DNA of 64,000 bases from Sedimenticola hydrogenitrophicus (GCF_029017505.1 NZ_JAQGEI010000003.1:62001-126000); one strand, 5' to 3'. Positions 45,812-54,918 are shown, numbered from the stretch's first letter. Numbers and translations: made by a program. The notes: generated from the letters alone by a model not told the origin.

Positions 45812-46286
45812 CTCCAGTTTCGGAATTCGCAGTCCATGGTGGATGCGCCTACCGGCTTATCCACCCTACAACTTCGTCCCGACAAGGGTTCCGACAGTGG
45901 ATAAGCCAGAGGCACATCCACCAGCATCACTCCTCGCCTTATAAAAAATGCTCGAATGTAGGGTGGATAAGCGACAGCGCATCCACCATGAATCGGTTGA
46001 CGGTGAGGAGTGGTACATGGATGTACCGTTTACGGACCGGAGGATGGCATGCGCAAGCTTATCCACCCACAAAAACCGCCCCCCGTCGTTCGTTGATCCA
46101 CGGCCGGATAACCGGTACTCCCCGATCCCGCAATAATCCCTCCAGCGGGGTTGGCACAGTCACTGCATAACCCTGTAGGTGTTGTTGATTGCCCTGGAGT
46201 TAGCAAGTGACCTGTTATGTCCATTTCCATGAAGAAATCGTCCTGCGCGGGCAGCGCCCGGCGCTCGCCAGGGAGAGGGGGTAATC
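45812..46286. other. Intergenic region made mostly of repeats
   Basis: No gene seen. It carries GGTGGATGCGCC and GGCTTATCCACCC (45838-45870), the opposite-oriented GGGTGGATAAG and GCATCCACC (45961-45987), and copy 2 of the 45-bp element (46004-46053). The nasT promoter must lie in the last 150 bp. Confidence 0.65.
46004..46053 (+). repeat. Dispersed ~45-bp hairpin element, copy 2
   Basis: Starts GAGGAGTGGTACATGGATGT and continues CCGTTTACGGACCGGAGGAT. Stem GGTACA / TGTACC with loop TGGA. Outside it, GGGTGGATAAGC and GCTTATCCACCC form the arms of a larger palindrome that encloses it. Confidence 0.75.
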
Positions 46287-46871
46287 GTGCCGCGCGTATT
46301 GGTGATCAATGAGTGTGCGGAGCATGCCGGACGGCTGCAACAGGCGCTGCTGGAGAATGGTCACGAGGTGCTGGCGACGCGCCTGCTGTCCGAGCAGTGG
46401 ATCGGGCAGATCGAGGCTGTGCAACCCGATCTGGTGGTGATGGATATCGCGCTTCCGGATACGCGGCTGCTGGATCAGATACGCACCATCAGCAGCCAAT
46501 GGCCGCGTCCGGTGGTGATATTTGCCGATCAGGACGACAGTGAAATCATGGCCGCAGCGGTGGATGCCGGCGTGCATGCCTATGTGGTGGATGGTTTTGA
46601 TGGCCGGCGCCTGGGATCCATCCTCGACGTAGCGGTGGCGCGTTTTCGCGTGTACCAGACCCTGCGCGACGAGCTGGACCGAACTCGCAGTTCGTTACGG
46701 GAACGCAAGCTCGTGGACCGTGCCAAGGGCATCCTGATGAACAAACGCCACTGGTCGGAGGAGCGGGCCTATCGGGCATTGCAGAAGATGGCCATGGACC
46801 AGAATCGGCGCCTGGCCGATGTGGCCGATGTGGCCGAGCGGCTGATCGAGATGTCGGAGCTGTTCGAATGA
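46287..46871 (+). CDS. nasT: ANTAR-domain response regulator (NasT-like)
   Basis: A 194-residue protein with an N-terminal receiver-like domain (RVLVINECAEHAGRLQQAL, then LVVMDIALPDTRLL) and a C-terminal ANTAR RNA-binding domain (about residues 140-190, VDRAKGILMNKRHWSEERAY and KMAMDQNRRLADVADVAERL). ANTAR proteins bind paired hairpins in leader RNAs and prevent termination. The first acidic residue of the receiver pocket is replaced (NECAE), so phosphorylation may not be used. It precedes the nitrate transporter operon and the leader with an ANTAR-type hairpin. The usual sensor partner NasS is not in the window; the NrtA-like protein may be its relative but has a signal peptide. Confidence 0.9.
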   Translation: MPRVLVINECAEHAGRLQQALLENGHEVLATRLLSEQWIGQIEAVQPDLVVMDIALPDTRLLDQIRTISSQWPRPVVIFADQDDSEIMAAAVDAGVHAYVVDGFDGRRLGSILDVAVARFRVYQTLRDELDRTRSSLRERKLVDRAKGILMNKRHWSEERAYRALQKMAMDQNRRLADVADVAERLIEMSELFE

Positions 46872-47000
46872 AGTGCACGCTCCCTGGGCGCCAGCGGTGC
46901 ACAGGCACCGGAATTGTGCAATCTGGCGACGCGTTGGTTGTCAGGAGGTGGCGGAAAGCGGGGTCAGGGAGGAATGGCACTTACTTAAGCCAAGAACCAC

Positions 47001-47122
47001 CGTCATCCCGGCGCAGGCCGGGATCCAGATTGCTTGATGGTGGCGGTATCCCTGGATTCCGGCCTGCGCCGGAGGAGTGGTGCAGGGATGCACCGGTTAC
47101 AGACCTAAGGATGGAATGACGA
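47001..47122. repeat. REP-like palindrome interrupted by the 45-bp element (copy 3)
   Basis: CGTCATCCCGGCGCAGGCCG and GGATCCAG on the left pair with CTGGATTCCGGCCTGCGCCG and AATGACG on the right. Between CGCCGG (47072) and AATGACG (47116) sits GAGGAGTGGTGCAGGGATGC and its continuation, so the element splits the right arm. Its stem GGTGCA / TGCACC covaries with copies 1 and 2. Confidence 0.82.
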
Positions 47123-47237
47123 AAATCCCGCAATTCGCCTTGAGTAAGTGCTATTCGGGTCGGTGAGATTGAAGGCGCAGTTTTTGGTGGATTTAAAAAG
47201 TTGGCCCGCACCTTGCAGTAACAGCGATTAACTGAAT

Positions 47238-47294
47238 CGAAACGCCCGCTGGCGATTTCGAAGCTGATCAACGACAGGCCAACGGCGGTCTGTC
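47238..47294 (+). promoter_or_regulatory. Two-hairpin leader element, ANTAR-type antiterminator
   Basis: The second hairpin (47273-47294) has stem GACAGGCC / GGTCTGTC with hexaloop AACGGC, giving A at loop position 1 and G at position 4, the signature of ANTAR-binding hairpins. A first hairpin (47238-47260, CGAAACGCC / GGCGATTTCG) precedes it by 12 bases, but its loop is CGCT and does not fit the hexaloop rule. Confidence 0.65.
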
Positions 47295-47307
47295 AAAACG
47301 GACAAAG

Positions 47308-47356
47308 GCGTCCATTGCAACGGGTCTGGTACCCGTTGTGGTGGGCGCTTTTTTAT
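47308..47356 (+). terminator. Leader terminator before the nitrate transporter
   Basis: GCGTCCATTGCAACGGG pairs with CCCGTTGTGGTGGGCGC with short mismatches, followed by CTTTTTTATTTT. It lies 27 bases upstream of the nrtA-like ATG, so it would stop transcription unless bypassed. Confidence 0.8.
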
Positions 47357-47382
47357 TTTCTGGCCATTTAGGAGAGCAAGAG

Positions 47383-48816
47383 ATGAAACAGTGCCAACAA
47401 GTGGGTGATACGACAGCAAGTCAGGCGCTGCCGGCGCGGCGGGGTCCCCTCCGCGCCATGCGTTCGCTGCTGCTGTGCGCGGGGATTGCCACCGCTGCGG
47501 CGCTGACCGCTAACAGCGCGGCCGCCGCAGTGGGGCCGGCCGAAAAGGAGGATCTCAAGTTCGGCTTCATCAAGCTGACGGACATGGCTCCGCTGGCCAT
47601 TGCCTATGAGAAAGGCTACTTCGAGGATGAAGGGCTCTATGTCACGCTGGAAGCGCAGGCCAACTGGAAGGTGCTGCTCGACCGGGTGATCGACGGCGAG
47701 CTGGACGGGGCGCACATGCTCGCCGGTCAGCCGCTCGGTGCCACCATCGGTTTCGGTACCCAGGCGCATGTCATCACCGCCTTTTCCATGGACCTGAACG
47801 GTAACGCGATAACCGTCTCCAACGATATCTGGGAACAGATGAAGCCCCATGTGCCGCACGAGAACGGCCTGCCGGTGCATCCGATCAAGGCGGATGCCCT
47901 GAAGCCGGTGGTGGAGAAATTCAAGGACGCGGGCAAGCCGTTCAAGATGGGCATGGTGTTCCCGGTCTCCACCCACAACTACGAGCTGCGCTACTGGCTG
48001 GCGGCCGGCGGCCTCCACCCCGGCTATTATGCACCGGCCAAGGGCGATACCAGCGGTAACCTGCAGGCCGATGTACTACTTTCGGTCACGCCGCCGCCAC
48101 AGATGCCATCCACCATGGAGGCCGGGACCATCAACGGCTACTGTGTCGGCGAACCCTGGAACCAGCAGGCGGTGTTCAAGGGTATCGGCGTGCCGGTGAT
48201 TACCGATTACGAGATCTGGAAGGACAACCCGGAGAAGGTGTTCGGCGTTTCCAAGTCCTGGGCCGATGAAAATCCCAACACCCATATCCGGGTGGTCAAG
48301 GCGATGATCCGTGCCGCCAAGTGGCTGGACGACAACAACAATGCCAACCGCCCCGAGGCGGTGAAGATCCTCTCCCAGTCCAACTATGTGGGCGCCGACT
48401 ACGAGGTGATCGCCAACTCCATGACCGGCACCTTCGAGTACGAGAAGGGCGACAAACGCGAGGTGCCGGACTTCAACGTTTTCTTCCGTTACAACGCCAC
48501 CTATCCCTACTACTCAGATGCCATCTGGTACCTGACCCAGATGCGTCGCTGGGGGCAGATCGGCGAGCAGAAGGCGGACAGCTGGTACATGGACATCGCC
48601 AAAAAGGTGTATCGCCCGGATATCTATCAGACGGCGGCCAGGGAACTGATTGCCGAAGGCAAGATTGCCGCCGGCGAATTCCCCGACTTCGCTGCTGAAG
48701 ATGGCTTCCGCGCGCCCCAGACCCACTTCATCGACGGCATTACCTACAACGGCAAGCAGCCGAATGAATACCTGGAGCAGTTCAAGATCGGACTCAAGGG
48801 TGCTGACAAAATCTAA
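47383..48816 (+). CDS. nrtA: Nitrate/nitrite ABC transporter substrate-binding protein
   Basis: A 477-residue binding protein of the NrtA/CmpA family. A signal peptide occupies about the first 47 residues ([20 protein letters not shown]). The mature protein begins [20 protein letters not shown] and has [20 protein letters not shown] and [14 protein letters not shown], typical of NrtA. It binds nitrate or nitrite in the periplasm. Bicarbonate (CmpA) and taurine/sulfonate proteins are relatives; the ANTAR context supports nitrate. The ATG at 47383 follows AGGAGAG. Confidence 0.92.
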   Translation: MKQCQQVGDTTASQALPARRGPLRAMRSLLLCAGIATAAALTANSAAAAVGPAEKEDLKFGFIKLTDMAPLAIAYEKGYFEDEGLYVTLEAQANWKVLLDRVIDGELDGAHMLAGQPLGATIGFGTQAHVITAFSMDLNGNAITVSNDIWEQMKPHVPHENGLPVHPIKADALKPVVEKFKDAGKPFKMGMVFPVSTHNYELRYWLAAGGLHPGYYAPAKGDTSGNLQADVLLSVTPPPQMPSTMEAGTINGYCVGEPWNQQAVFKGIGVPVITDYEIWKDNPEKVFGVSKSWADENPNTHIRVVKAMIRAAKWLDDNNNANRPEAVKILSQSNYVGADYEVIANSMTGTFEYEKGDKREVPDFNVFFRYNATYPYYSDAIWYLTQMRRWGQIGEQKADSWYMDIAKKVYRPDIYQTAARELIAEGKIAAGEFPDFAAEDGFRAPQTHFIDGITYNGKQPNEYLEQFKIGLKGADKI

Positions 48817-48878
48817 CCGCAATCGCCCCCGCCGCCGGTTGGCGGGGGCATGCAGAACGGATCAAGCAGGATACGACT

Positions 48879-49901
48879 ATGAGCACAACAATCATCAATC
48901 CAGGCAAGAGTTTTGACCTCAAGTGGTTACAGTCGCTGTTCGCCTTTCTCGAGGGCGATCGGCTGGTCAAGGCCACCTCGTCACTGATCAAGCAGCTGTT
49001 GATTCCCCTCGCCGCACTGGGTCTGTTCCTGATGCTGTGGAGTGCGGGGGCCGCCTCGGTAACCACCTCGCTGGGACAGCTACCGGGGCCGGTGCAGGTC
49101 TGGGGTCAGGGTGTTCAACTGTACAAGGAGCATCAGGCGGAGCGGCAGAAAGAGGTCGCCTTTTACCAGCGCCAGGAGCAGCGCAACCAGGCCAAACTGG
49201 CAAAGAACCCGGCTGCCGAGGTCAAGGTCCGCCCCTATACCGGCAAGCCGACCTTCCTGGATCAGATTGTCACCAGTCTGGTGACCGTGGCGACCGGCTT
49301 TATCATCGCCTCGCTGATCGCCATCCCGATCGGCATCATCTGTGGCATGAGCGCCACCCTGTACCGGGCGATCAATCCGCTCATCCAGCTGTTCAAGCCG
49401 GTCTCGCCGCTGGCCTGGCTACCGATCGTCACCATGGTGGTGAGCGCGGTCTACATCAGCGATGAGCCGATGTTCGACAAGGCGTTCATCACCTCGGCCA
49501 TCACCGTCACCCTGTGCTGTATCTGGCCCACCATTATCAATACCACGGTGGGGGTCTCCTCGATCGACCGGGACCTGATCAACGTCAGCCGGGTGCTGCG
49601 TCTCGGCTGGTTGACCAAGACCATCAAGATCGTCATCCCGTCGTCGATACCGATGATGTTTGCCGGCCTGCGCCTCTCCCTCGGCATCGGCTGGATGGTG
49701 CTGATCGCCGCCGAGATGCTGGCGCAGAATCCCGGGCTCGGCAAGTTCGTCTGGGACGAATTCCAGAACGGCAGCTCCAATTCACTGTCGCGCATCATGG
49801 TGGCGGTGCTGGTGATCGGTTGTCTTGGTTTCATACTGGATCGCGGCATGCTGCTGTTGCAGCGCTGGGCCACCTGGGACCGCAATGCGGTACTGCGATA
49901 A
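48879..49901 (+). CDS. nrtB: Nitrate ABC transporter permease
   Basis: A 340-residue inner-membrane permease of the NrtB/SsuC family with about six helices. The permease loop is seen as INVSRVLRLGWLTKTIKI followed by GLRLSLGIGWMVLIAAEML. Between helices 1 and 2 there is an unusually long charged segment (QLYKEHQAERQKEVAFYQRQ onward, about 45 residues), probably periplasmic. It lies 62 bp after nrtA. Confidence 0.92.
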   Translation: MSTTIINPGKSFDLKWLQSLFAFLEGDRLVKATSSLIKQLLIPLAALGLFLMLWSAGAASVTTSLGQLPGPVQVWGQGVQLYKEHQAERQKEVAFYQRQEQRNQAKLAKNPAAEVKVRPYTGKPTFLDQIVTSLVTVATGFIIASLIAIPIGIICGMSATLYRAINPLIQLFKPVSPLAWLPIVTMVVSAVYISDEPMFDKAFITSAITVTLCCIWPTIINTTVGVSSIDRDLINVSRVLRLGWLTKTIKIVIPSSIPMMFAGLRLSLGIGWMVLIAAEMLAQNPGLGKFVWDEFQNGSSNSLSRIMVAVLVIGCLGFILDRGMLLLQRWATWDRNAVLR

Positions 49902-49912
49902 GGAGCAATCAC

Positions 49913-50791
49913 ATGAATAATTACCTGAGTCTGGAAAATATCAGTATCACTTTCGCCACCGACAATGGGCCGTTGAATGTGCTCGATGACGTTTCGCTCA
50001 AGGTGGATCAGGGGGAGTTCATCTCCCTGATCGGCCACTCCGGTTGCGGTAAATCGACGGTACTCAATATCGTCGCCGGGCTGCTCAACGCCACCACCGG
50101 TGGGGTGCTGCTGGAGAATCGCGAAGTGACCGAGCCGGGACCGGATCGCGCGGTGGTGTTTCAGAATCATTCCCTGCTGCCCTGGCTCTCGGTCTACGAC
50201 AACGTAAGACTGGCGGTCGACCAGGTGTTCGGCAAGCAGAAGAGCCGGCAGGAGCGTCACGAGTGGACCCTGCACAACCTGGAACTGGTGCACATGGGGC
50301 ACGCCATCGAACGGCGCCCCGACGAGATCTCCGGCGGCATGAAACAGCGGGTCGGCATCGCCCGGGCCCTGGCCATGGAGCCCAAGGTGCTGCTGATGGA
50401 CGAACCCTTCGGCGCGCTCGACTCCCTGACCCGTACCCACATGCAGGACTCCCTGATGGAGATCCAGGGCGAGCTCAACAACACGGTGATTATGATCACC
50501 CATGACGTGGACGAGGCGGTGCTGCTATCGGACCGTATCGTGATGATGACCAATGGCCCGTCCGCCACCATCGGCGAGATCCTCGCCATCGAGCTGGAGC
50601 GCCCGCGCCACCGGTTGCAACTGGCGGATGATCCGACCTATAACCACTACCGTGCCGAGGTGCTGCGCTTCCTGCATGACCGCCACGCCCAGCCGGATGT
50701 GCCCACCGGGAAACCGGCCAAGGCTCCGGAAGTGACAGCCGAAGCGCCGGCGGAAGAGCGGCACGCCAGGCTGAAACTGGCCACGGGTTGA
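49913..50791 (+). CDS. nrtC: Nitrate ABC transporter ATPase
   Basis: A 292-residue ATPase with Walker A GHSGCGKST, signature ISGGMKQRVGIARAL and Walker B VLLMDEPFGALD. It drives NrtAB. It lacks the large C-terminal binding-protein-like domain of cyanobacterial NrtC, so it is closer to NrtD/NasD; a Pro/Ala-rich tail of 40 residues follows the domain. The ATG at 49913 has AAGGAGC upstream. It is the third and last gene of the operon. Confidence 0.9.
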   Translation: MNNYLSLENISITFATDNGPLNVLDDVSLKVDQGEFISLIGHSGCGKSTVLNIVAGLLNATTGGVLLENREVTEPGPDRAVVFQNHSLLPWLSVYDNVRLAVDQVFGKQKSRQERHEWTLHNLELVHMGHAIERRPDEISGGMKQRVGIARALAMEPKVLLMDEPFGALDSLTRTHMQDSLMEIQGELNNTVIMITHDVDEAVLLSDRIVMMTNGPSATIGEILAIELERPRHRLQLADDPTYNHYRAEVLRFLHDRHAQPDVPTGKPAKAPEVTAEAPAEERHARLKLATG

Positions 50792-50810
50792 CGCTTTCCA
50801 ATAAACGGTA

Positions 50811-50887
50811 GGGTGGGCACGTCGTCCGTGCCCACGCTGTCATCCCCGGGTGCCGCATCCGCATGGGCACAAAAAACGTGCCCACCC
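50811..50887. repeat. Inverted repeat after the nitrate operon
   Basis: GGGTGGGCACGT (50811-50822) is the exact reverse complement of ACGTGCCCACCC (50876-50887); GTGCCCAC and TGGGCAC recur between them. It could end transcription of the nrt operon, though there is no T-run. Confidence 0.75.
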
Positions 50888-51070
50888 GACAATTACCGAT
50901 CCCTTCTGGCCACACCTGAACAGGGCGTCACCGGCGACTATAGTTCAGGTGTGGGGAGTGCCATGACAGGGCCCGCCGATGGCCGGTCCGGCACACACCA
51001 GCCGCTGGAAAATGGGCCGTCCCAACCCCACCTCATATAACAACAAGGTTGCCGCTTTCAGGTGGAGGTT

Positions 51071-52027
51071 ATGCAATACAAAGACTATTACGCGGTCATG
51101 GGGGTCGACAAGGGCGCGACCCAGGATGAGATCAAGCGCGCCTATCGCCGGCTGGCGCGAAAATACCATCCGGACGTGAGCAAGGAGGCGGATGCCGAGA
51201 AGCACTTCAAGGAGGTGGGGGAGGCCTACGAGGTGCTCAAGGACCCGGAGAAACGTGCCGCCTACGACCAGTTGGGGGCCAACTGGAAGGCCGGGCAGGA
51301 TTTCCGTCCGCCGCCGGACTGGGATGCCGGGTTCGAATTCAGCGGCGGCGGCTTCACCGACGGCGACGCCTCGCAATACAGCGACTTCTTCGAGTCCCTG
51401 TTCGGCCAGGGCTTCGGCTCGGCGTTCCGTTCGAGCCAACGCGGTGGCGGTGGATTCCACGCCCCGGGACAGGACCACCACGCCAAGGTGCTGATCGATC
51501 TGGAGGACGCCTTTCACGGCGCTACCCGCAGCATCACCCTGCATGCCCCCGAGCTGGATCCGCGTGGGCATGTGATCACCCGCGAGCGCACCCTCAACGT
51601 GCGCATTCCCAAGGGGGTGCGTCAGGGCCAGCAGATCCGCCTGGCCGGGCAGGGTGCCCCCGGTATCGGCCGGGGCGCGGCCGGGGATCTCTACCTGGAG
51701 ATCGAGTTCAGGCCCCACCCCCCCTACCGGGTGGACGGGCGGGATATCTATCTCGACCTGCCGGTGTCGCCCTGGGAGGCCGCGCTGGGTGCCAAGGTGA
51801 AGCTGCCGACCCCGGATGGAGTGATCGATCTCACCATACCGGCCGGCTCCAACAGCGGCCGCAAGCTGCGGCTGAAGGGGCGCGGCATTCCCGCCGCCAG
51901 CCCCGGCGACCTGTATGCGGTGCTGCAGATCGCCCTGCCGCCGGCAGACAACGCCAAGGCGAATGAGCTATACCGTAAAATGGCAGAGGAATTGGCGTTC
52001 AATCCACGTGCCGGACTGGGGGTGTAG
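51071..52027 (+). CDS. cbpA: CbpA-type DnaJ co-chaperone
   Basis: A 318-residue class II J-protein. The J-domain (residues 1-70) has the HPD motif in ARKYHPDVSKEADAEKHF. A Gly/Phe-rich linker (about 85-135) and two C-terminal client-binding domains follow (DLYLEIEFRPHPPYRVDGRD, later RKLRLKGRGIPAASPGDLY). There is no zinc-finger domain, as expected for CbpA. It partners DnaK in stress and can bind curved DNA. The ATG at 51071 follows TGGAGGTT. Its stop directly abuts the cbpM start. Confidence 0.95.
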   Translation: MQYKDYYAVMGVDKGATQDEIKRAYRRLARKYHPDVSKEADAEKHFKEVGEAYEVLKDPEKRAAYDQLGANWKAGQDFRPPPDWDAGFEFSGGGFTDGDASQYSDFFESLFGQGFGSAFRSSQRGGGGFHAPGQDHHAKVLIDLEDAFHGATRSITLHAPELDPRGHVITRERTLNVRIPKGVRQGQQIRLAGQGAPGIGRGAAGDLYLEIEFRPHPPYRVDGRDIYLDLPVSPWEAALGAKVKLPTPDGVIDLTIPAGSNSGRKLRLKGRGIPAASPGDLYAVLQIALPPADNAKANELYRKMAEELAFNPRAGLGV

Positions 52028-52345
52028 ATGAGACGGGAAGAGGAGATTCTGGTCGGCCTGCTGCTGGATGAGGAGTGCCTGCTGACCCTGGGTGAGTTGA
52101 GCCGGGCCTGCCGGGTGCACGCCGAGTGGATCGTCGAGCTGGTGGAGCAGGGCATAATCGAGCCGCGCGGCGACGATCTGCGTCACTGGCGGTTCAGCGG
52201 CAGCAGCCTGGGCCGGGTGATGCGCGTGCAGCGGCTGCAGCACGACCTGGGGGTCAATCTGGCCGGTGCCGCCCTGGCGCTGGACCTGTTGGATGAGATC
52301 CGTACCCTGCGCAACCGGCTGTCTATCATCGATCGCGACCTGTAG
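52028..52345 (+). CDS. cbpM: Chaperone modulator CbpM
   Basis: A 105-residue MerR-like helical protein that binds the CbpA J-domain and inhibits it. ECLLTLGELSRACRVHAEWI and VELVEQGIIEPRG form the winged helix-like part, and the C-terminal half is a long helix (LDLLDEIRTLRNRLSIIDRD). It sits right after cbpA as in E. coli. Partial copies of this gene recur at 54206 and 59495. Confidence 0.93.
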   Translation: MRREEEILVGLLLDEECLLTLGELSRACRVHAEWIVELVEQGIIEPRGDDLRHWRFSGSSLGRVMRVQRLQHDLGVNLAGAALALDLLDEIRTLRNRLSIIDRDL

Positions 52346-52630
52346 GAGGCCCGCCCCCGGGCCGATTCGCGGCGCAGCCGCGCCCGCCTCCGACCCCTCC
52401 GGCACGATAATTATAGGGCGGGCCGTGCCCGCCAACGGCGCCCACGGGGCGCCCTATGACGGGTTTTTGAGGTGACCACGTAGCCCGGATGCAGTCGCCA
52501 TTCCCCCAACTGCATAGACCGCATGTGCCTATGGCGGAATTCGGGGGCTCGGCACAACGCCCCGGATTCCGCCCGTCGCGGGCCGTGCGCCTGTCAGGTT
52601 TTCCGGGAGCGGGCTCCATCCAGGCTACAA
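52346..52630. repeat. cbpM downstream repeat, copy 1
   Basis: A GC-rich stretch with GGGCGGGCCGTGCCCGCC, GGCGCCCACGGGGCGCCCTA, and further on GGATTCCGCCCGTCGCGGG and GGGCTCCATCCAGGCTAC. The same blocks in the same order occur at 59685-59906 and partly at 54234-54392. No gene inside. Confidence 0.85.
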
Positions 52631-52647
52631 ACTAACTGACAAGGCTG

Positions 52648-52681
52648 TTGACCCTCCTCATTAGTGTACATACAATGTACA
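52648..52681 (+). promoter_or_regulatory. brnTA promoter with overlapping operator
   Basis: TTGACC (52648-52653) and TACAAT (52671-52676) are 17 bases apart, an excellent sigma-70 promoter. The palindrome TGTACAT-ACA-ATGTACA (52665-52681) covers the -10 box, a fitting site for repression by BrnA. The predicted transcript start is at or next to the brnT ATG. Confidence 0.78.
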
Positions 52682-52682
52682 T

Positions 52683-52970
52683 ATGATCGATTTCGAATGG
52701 GACCCTGCTAAATCCCGGTCCAACTTCAGAAAACATGGCGTATCCTTCGAAGAAGCCAAATCGGTGTTCTATGATGAATACGCTATCCAATTTGATGATG
52801 TAGAAAACTCTGAGGAAGAAGACCGGTTTTTGATGCTGGGCCTGAGCAATGAGTTACGCGTTCTCATAGTTGCACATTGTGAAAGACAGTCTGGAGAAAT
52901 TATCCGGATTATCTCCGCGCGCAAAGCAACCAAGAAGGAGCGCAAGTTCTATAGAGGTGACGTATTATGA
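52683..52970 (+). CDS. brnT: BrnT ribonuclease toxin
   Basis: A 95-residue type II toxin of the RelE-like fold. It begins IDFEWDPAKSRSNFRKHGVS, and ends with IIRIISARKATKKERKFY, both family signatures. BrnT cleaves RNA and slows growth. The ATG at 52683 is at the predicted transcript start, so the message may be leaderless. It overlaps brnA by four bases (ATGA). Lower GC than its neighbours suggests acquisition. Confidence 0.95.
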   Translation: MIDFEWDPAKSRSNFRKHGVSFEEAKSVFYDEYAIQFDDVENSEEEDRFLMLGLSNELRVLIVAHCERQSGEIIRIISARKATKKERKFYRGDVL

Positions 52971-53191
52971 AGAAAGAGTATGACCTTTCAAAAATGAAGT
53001 CCCGGAAGAATCCTTATGCTTCCAAGCTAAAGAAGCCTGTCACAATGCGGTTAAGCGAGGATGTGATTGAATACTTTAAAGAAATGGCCGAAGAAAAGGA
53101 TGTTCCGTACCAAAGTCTTATTAATCTTTACCTGCGAGATTGCGTTGTCCATCATCGCAAAGTTGATATTTTTTGGCGAGACAAGCCTTAA
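52967..53191 (+). CDS. brnA: BrnA antitoxin
   Basis: A 74-residue ribbon-helix-helix antitoxin. KKPVTMRLSEDVIEYFKEMA and VPYQSLINLYLRDCV form the DNA-binding fold, which represses the brnTA promoter and neutralises BrnT. It is translationally coupled to brnT. The ending WRDKP is slightly short of some members but complete. Confidence 0.93.
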   Translation: MKKEYDLSKMKSRKNPYASKLKKPVTMRLSEDVIEYFKEMAEEKDVPYQSLINLYLRDCVVHHRKVDIFWRDKP

Positions 53192-53435
53192 CAAAGGTTA
53201 GGGTCCGCAAGGTCAAAGGATCTCAACGAGGAAATGGAAATGCAAAAGGGAGTACGGGGTCAGAGTAACAACTCAGGATTAGTGGCATCGGCCGAACTTG
53301 CCGATACCGGATCAATCAGAACACTTGAACCGACTCAGCGCCTCGCCGGTTTCGTCTTAATCGCCATCGGTGCGCGGACCCCGATCAAGGCATGACACCC
53401 ACCTGGTGGGCATAAGCGGTGCCCTGCCTGCGGCT

Positions 53436-54047
53436 TCAGCGTTGCGGCGACATGGAGCACTGGCCCCGGTCGTAGTTGGGGTCCACCAATTGGTGAACGA
53501 TCTCGCTGAGTTGGTCAGCACCCCCGACATACGCCCCGTCAATCCAGATCTGCGGCACGGTTATCGGCGTCCTGGGGCCGACAATCGGTTTCACCCGGGC
53601 CAGCATTTCATAGAGTGCCCGCGCGTCCCTGACCACATCATGGTAGCTGTAGTCGATACCCGCATCATCCAGATAGCCCTTCGCACGGATACAGTGGGGG
53701 CAGGTTGCCTTGCCGAAAAGATGGCTGCCGGTGATGACCTCCCGTCGCGAATGAACCTCTATCACCGCCTGGGTCAGCAATCCCCGGTTCAGCGCGTGGC
53801 CCTGGCTGATGACCCGTCCGTCGACGATCACGATCGGTGCATGCCAGCCCCCCCTGAGCAGCGGCACCCACCACTCGCTGAGCCATTCACGCATATCGAG
53901 CCGCACCGGGATATCGGCCAGTTCGTGCTCGCAGGTATCCAAAATCACGTCTTTGGTCAGGGCGCATTCACCACAGGGCACCTTAACCTTGAAAGGCCCC
54001 CAGGCACCGGCCCAGCGGAATACGGTCACTTCAACGGGTTCACTCAT
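53436..54047 (-). CDS. Glutaredoxin-domain protein
   Basis: A 203-residue two-part protein. The N-terminal part has CGECALTKDVI (about residues 25-35), a CxxC that may also be redox-active or bind metal. About residues 105-195 form a glutaredoxin domain with GKATCPHCIRAKGYLDDAGI and VPQIWIDGAYVGGADQL, the glutathione-binding TVP region. It is cytoplasmic and should reduce disulfides. The start at 54047 (MSEPVEVTVF) is preferred. It lies between copies 1 and 2 of the cbpM repeat. Confidence 0.82.
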   Translation of the reverse strand: MSEPVEVTVFRWAGAWGPFKVKVPCGECALTKDVILDTCEHELADIPVRLDMREWLSEWWVPLLRGGWHAPIVIVDGRVISQGHALNRGLLTQAVIEVHSRREVITGSHLFGKATCPHCIRAKGYLDDAGIDYSYHDVVRDARALYEMLARVKPIVGPRTPITVPQIWIDGAYVGGADQLSEIVHQLVDPNYDRGQCSMSPQR

Positions 54048-54617
54048 GCGCAACCTCTCCAGTTACTTATAGCACTTCGTCGAAGTGATATTGGTACCGC
54101 CATACCTGAAGCAGACCAGGAATATCGAGGAGTTCTTTCCTTGGCTGCCTTCAAGGGGGCAGCGGGCAGGTCAAGGGGTCAGAACACTTGAACCAAGCCG
54201 ACTGTCGATCATCGACCGCGACCTGTAGCCGAGTAGCCTGGATGCAGCCGTCATGCTCCCAACCGGTTAGTCCGCACGTGCCTATGGCGGCGGAATCCGG
54301 GGCGTTCGGCACAACGCCGCCCCGGATTCCGCCCGTCGCGGGTTCTGCGCCTGTTAAGCCTCTCGGAAGCGGGCTCCATCCAGGCTACTCGCCGCCTTCA
54401 GCTGAACTACCACCCTGATCCCGAACTACCCCGAACTCCCCCCGAACTCCTATAACCCCGAACTCCTTGAGCAAGGGGCCAAGCTATTCGTCGTGGACTA
54501 AAATCACATAATCAAGCCATCCACCGGCTGCAAAACCTCCATTTTGCTGCGGTTTTGTCACCGGTGATGGCGGGTATCATGTTTCCAAGGCGGCGACACA
54601 AGGATAGAGGAGCTTGG
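54048..54617. other. Gap with cbpM-repeat copy, otherwise gene-free
   Basis: No gene recognised. It contains copy 2 of the cbpM 3' end and downstream repeat (54206-54392) and, at 54412-54470, a short low-complexity run of CCGAACTAC/CCGAACTCC units. Confidence 0.6.
54206..54392 (+). repeat. cbpM 3' end plus downstream repeat, copy 2
   Basis: TGTCGATCATCGACCGCGAC then CTGTAG matches the end of cbpM (52320-52345) with two changes, and is followed by AGTAGCCTGGATGCAG, GTGCCTATGGCGGCGGAAT and GGGCTCCATCCAGGCTAC. The GC-rich first part of the repeat is missing here. Confidence 0.85.
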
Positions 54618-54887
54618 ATGCGCACACTACTAATCACATTCGGCGGTTTTGTTCTGTGGGCAGCATGCCTTGGAATCGCGCGCCTGCTTGGCGGTAAATC
54701 TGCCTTGTCGAAATGGACACCAACCATTGTTTTCGCGATTATCTGGTTTGTGCTGGCAGTCGCGAACATGTGGGTAGGTGTTGCACGGGCCGGTTACTCC
54801 TTCAGCGAAGAATTCCCCATCTTCTTGCTGATCTTTGTGCTTCCTGTCGCGGCGGCCGTCGTCTTTGTCAAGCGGAAAATCCTGTGA
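54618..54887 (+). CDS. Small membrane protein of unknown function
   Basis: An 89-residue protein with three transmembrane helices (about residues 4-24, 34-54 and 65-84). No family recognised. The start at 54618 follows GAGGAGCTTGG. It is 31 bp upstream of the GFA gene and probably co-transcribed. Base composition is lower in GC than the flanking core genes. Confidence 0.72.
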   Translation: MRTLLITFGGFVLWAACLGIARLLGGKSALSKWTPTIVFAIIWFVLAVANMWVGVARAGYSFSEEFPIFLLIFVLPVAAAVVFVKRKIL

Positions 54888-54918
54888 AATATTTCTCAAG
54901 CATGAGAGGAGCCAGAAA

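Larger units (their letters stand above)
46872..47382. other. Leader and repeat region upstream of the nitrate transporter
   Basis: No gene. The left half holds a palindrome interrupted by the 45-bp element (47001-47122); the right half is the predicted leader RNA with an ANTAR-type hairpin and a terminator. Confidence 0.75.
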
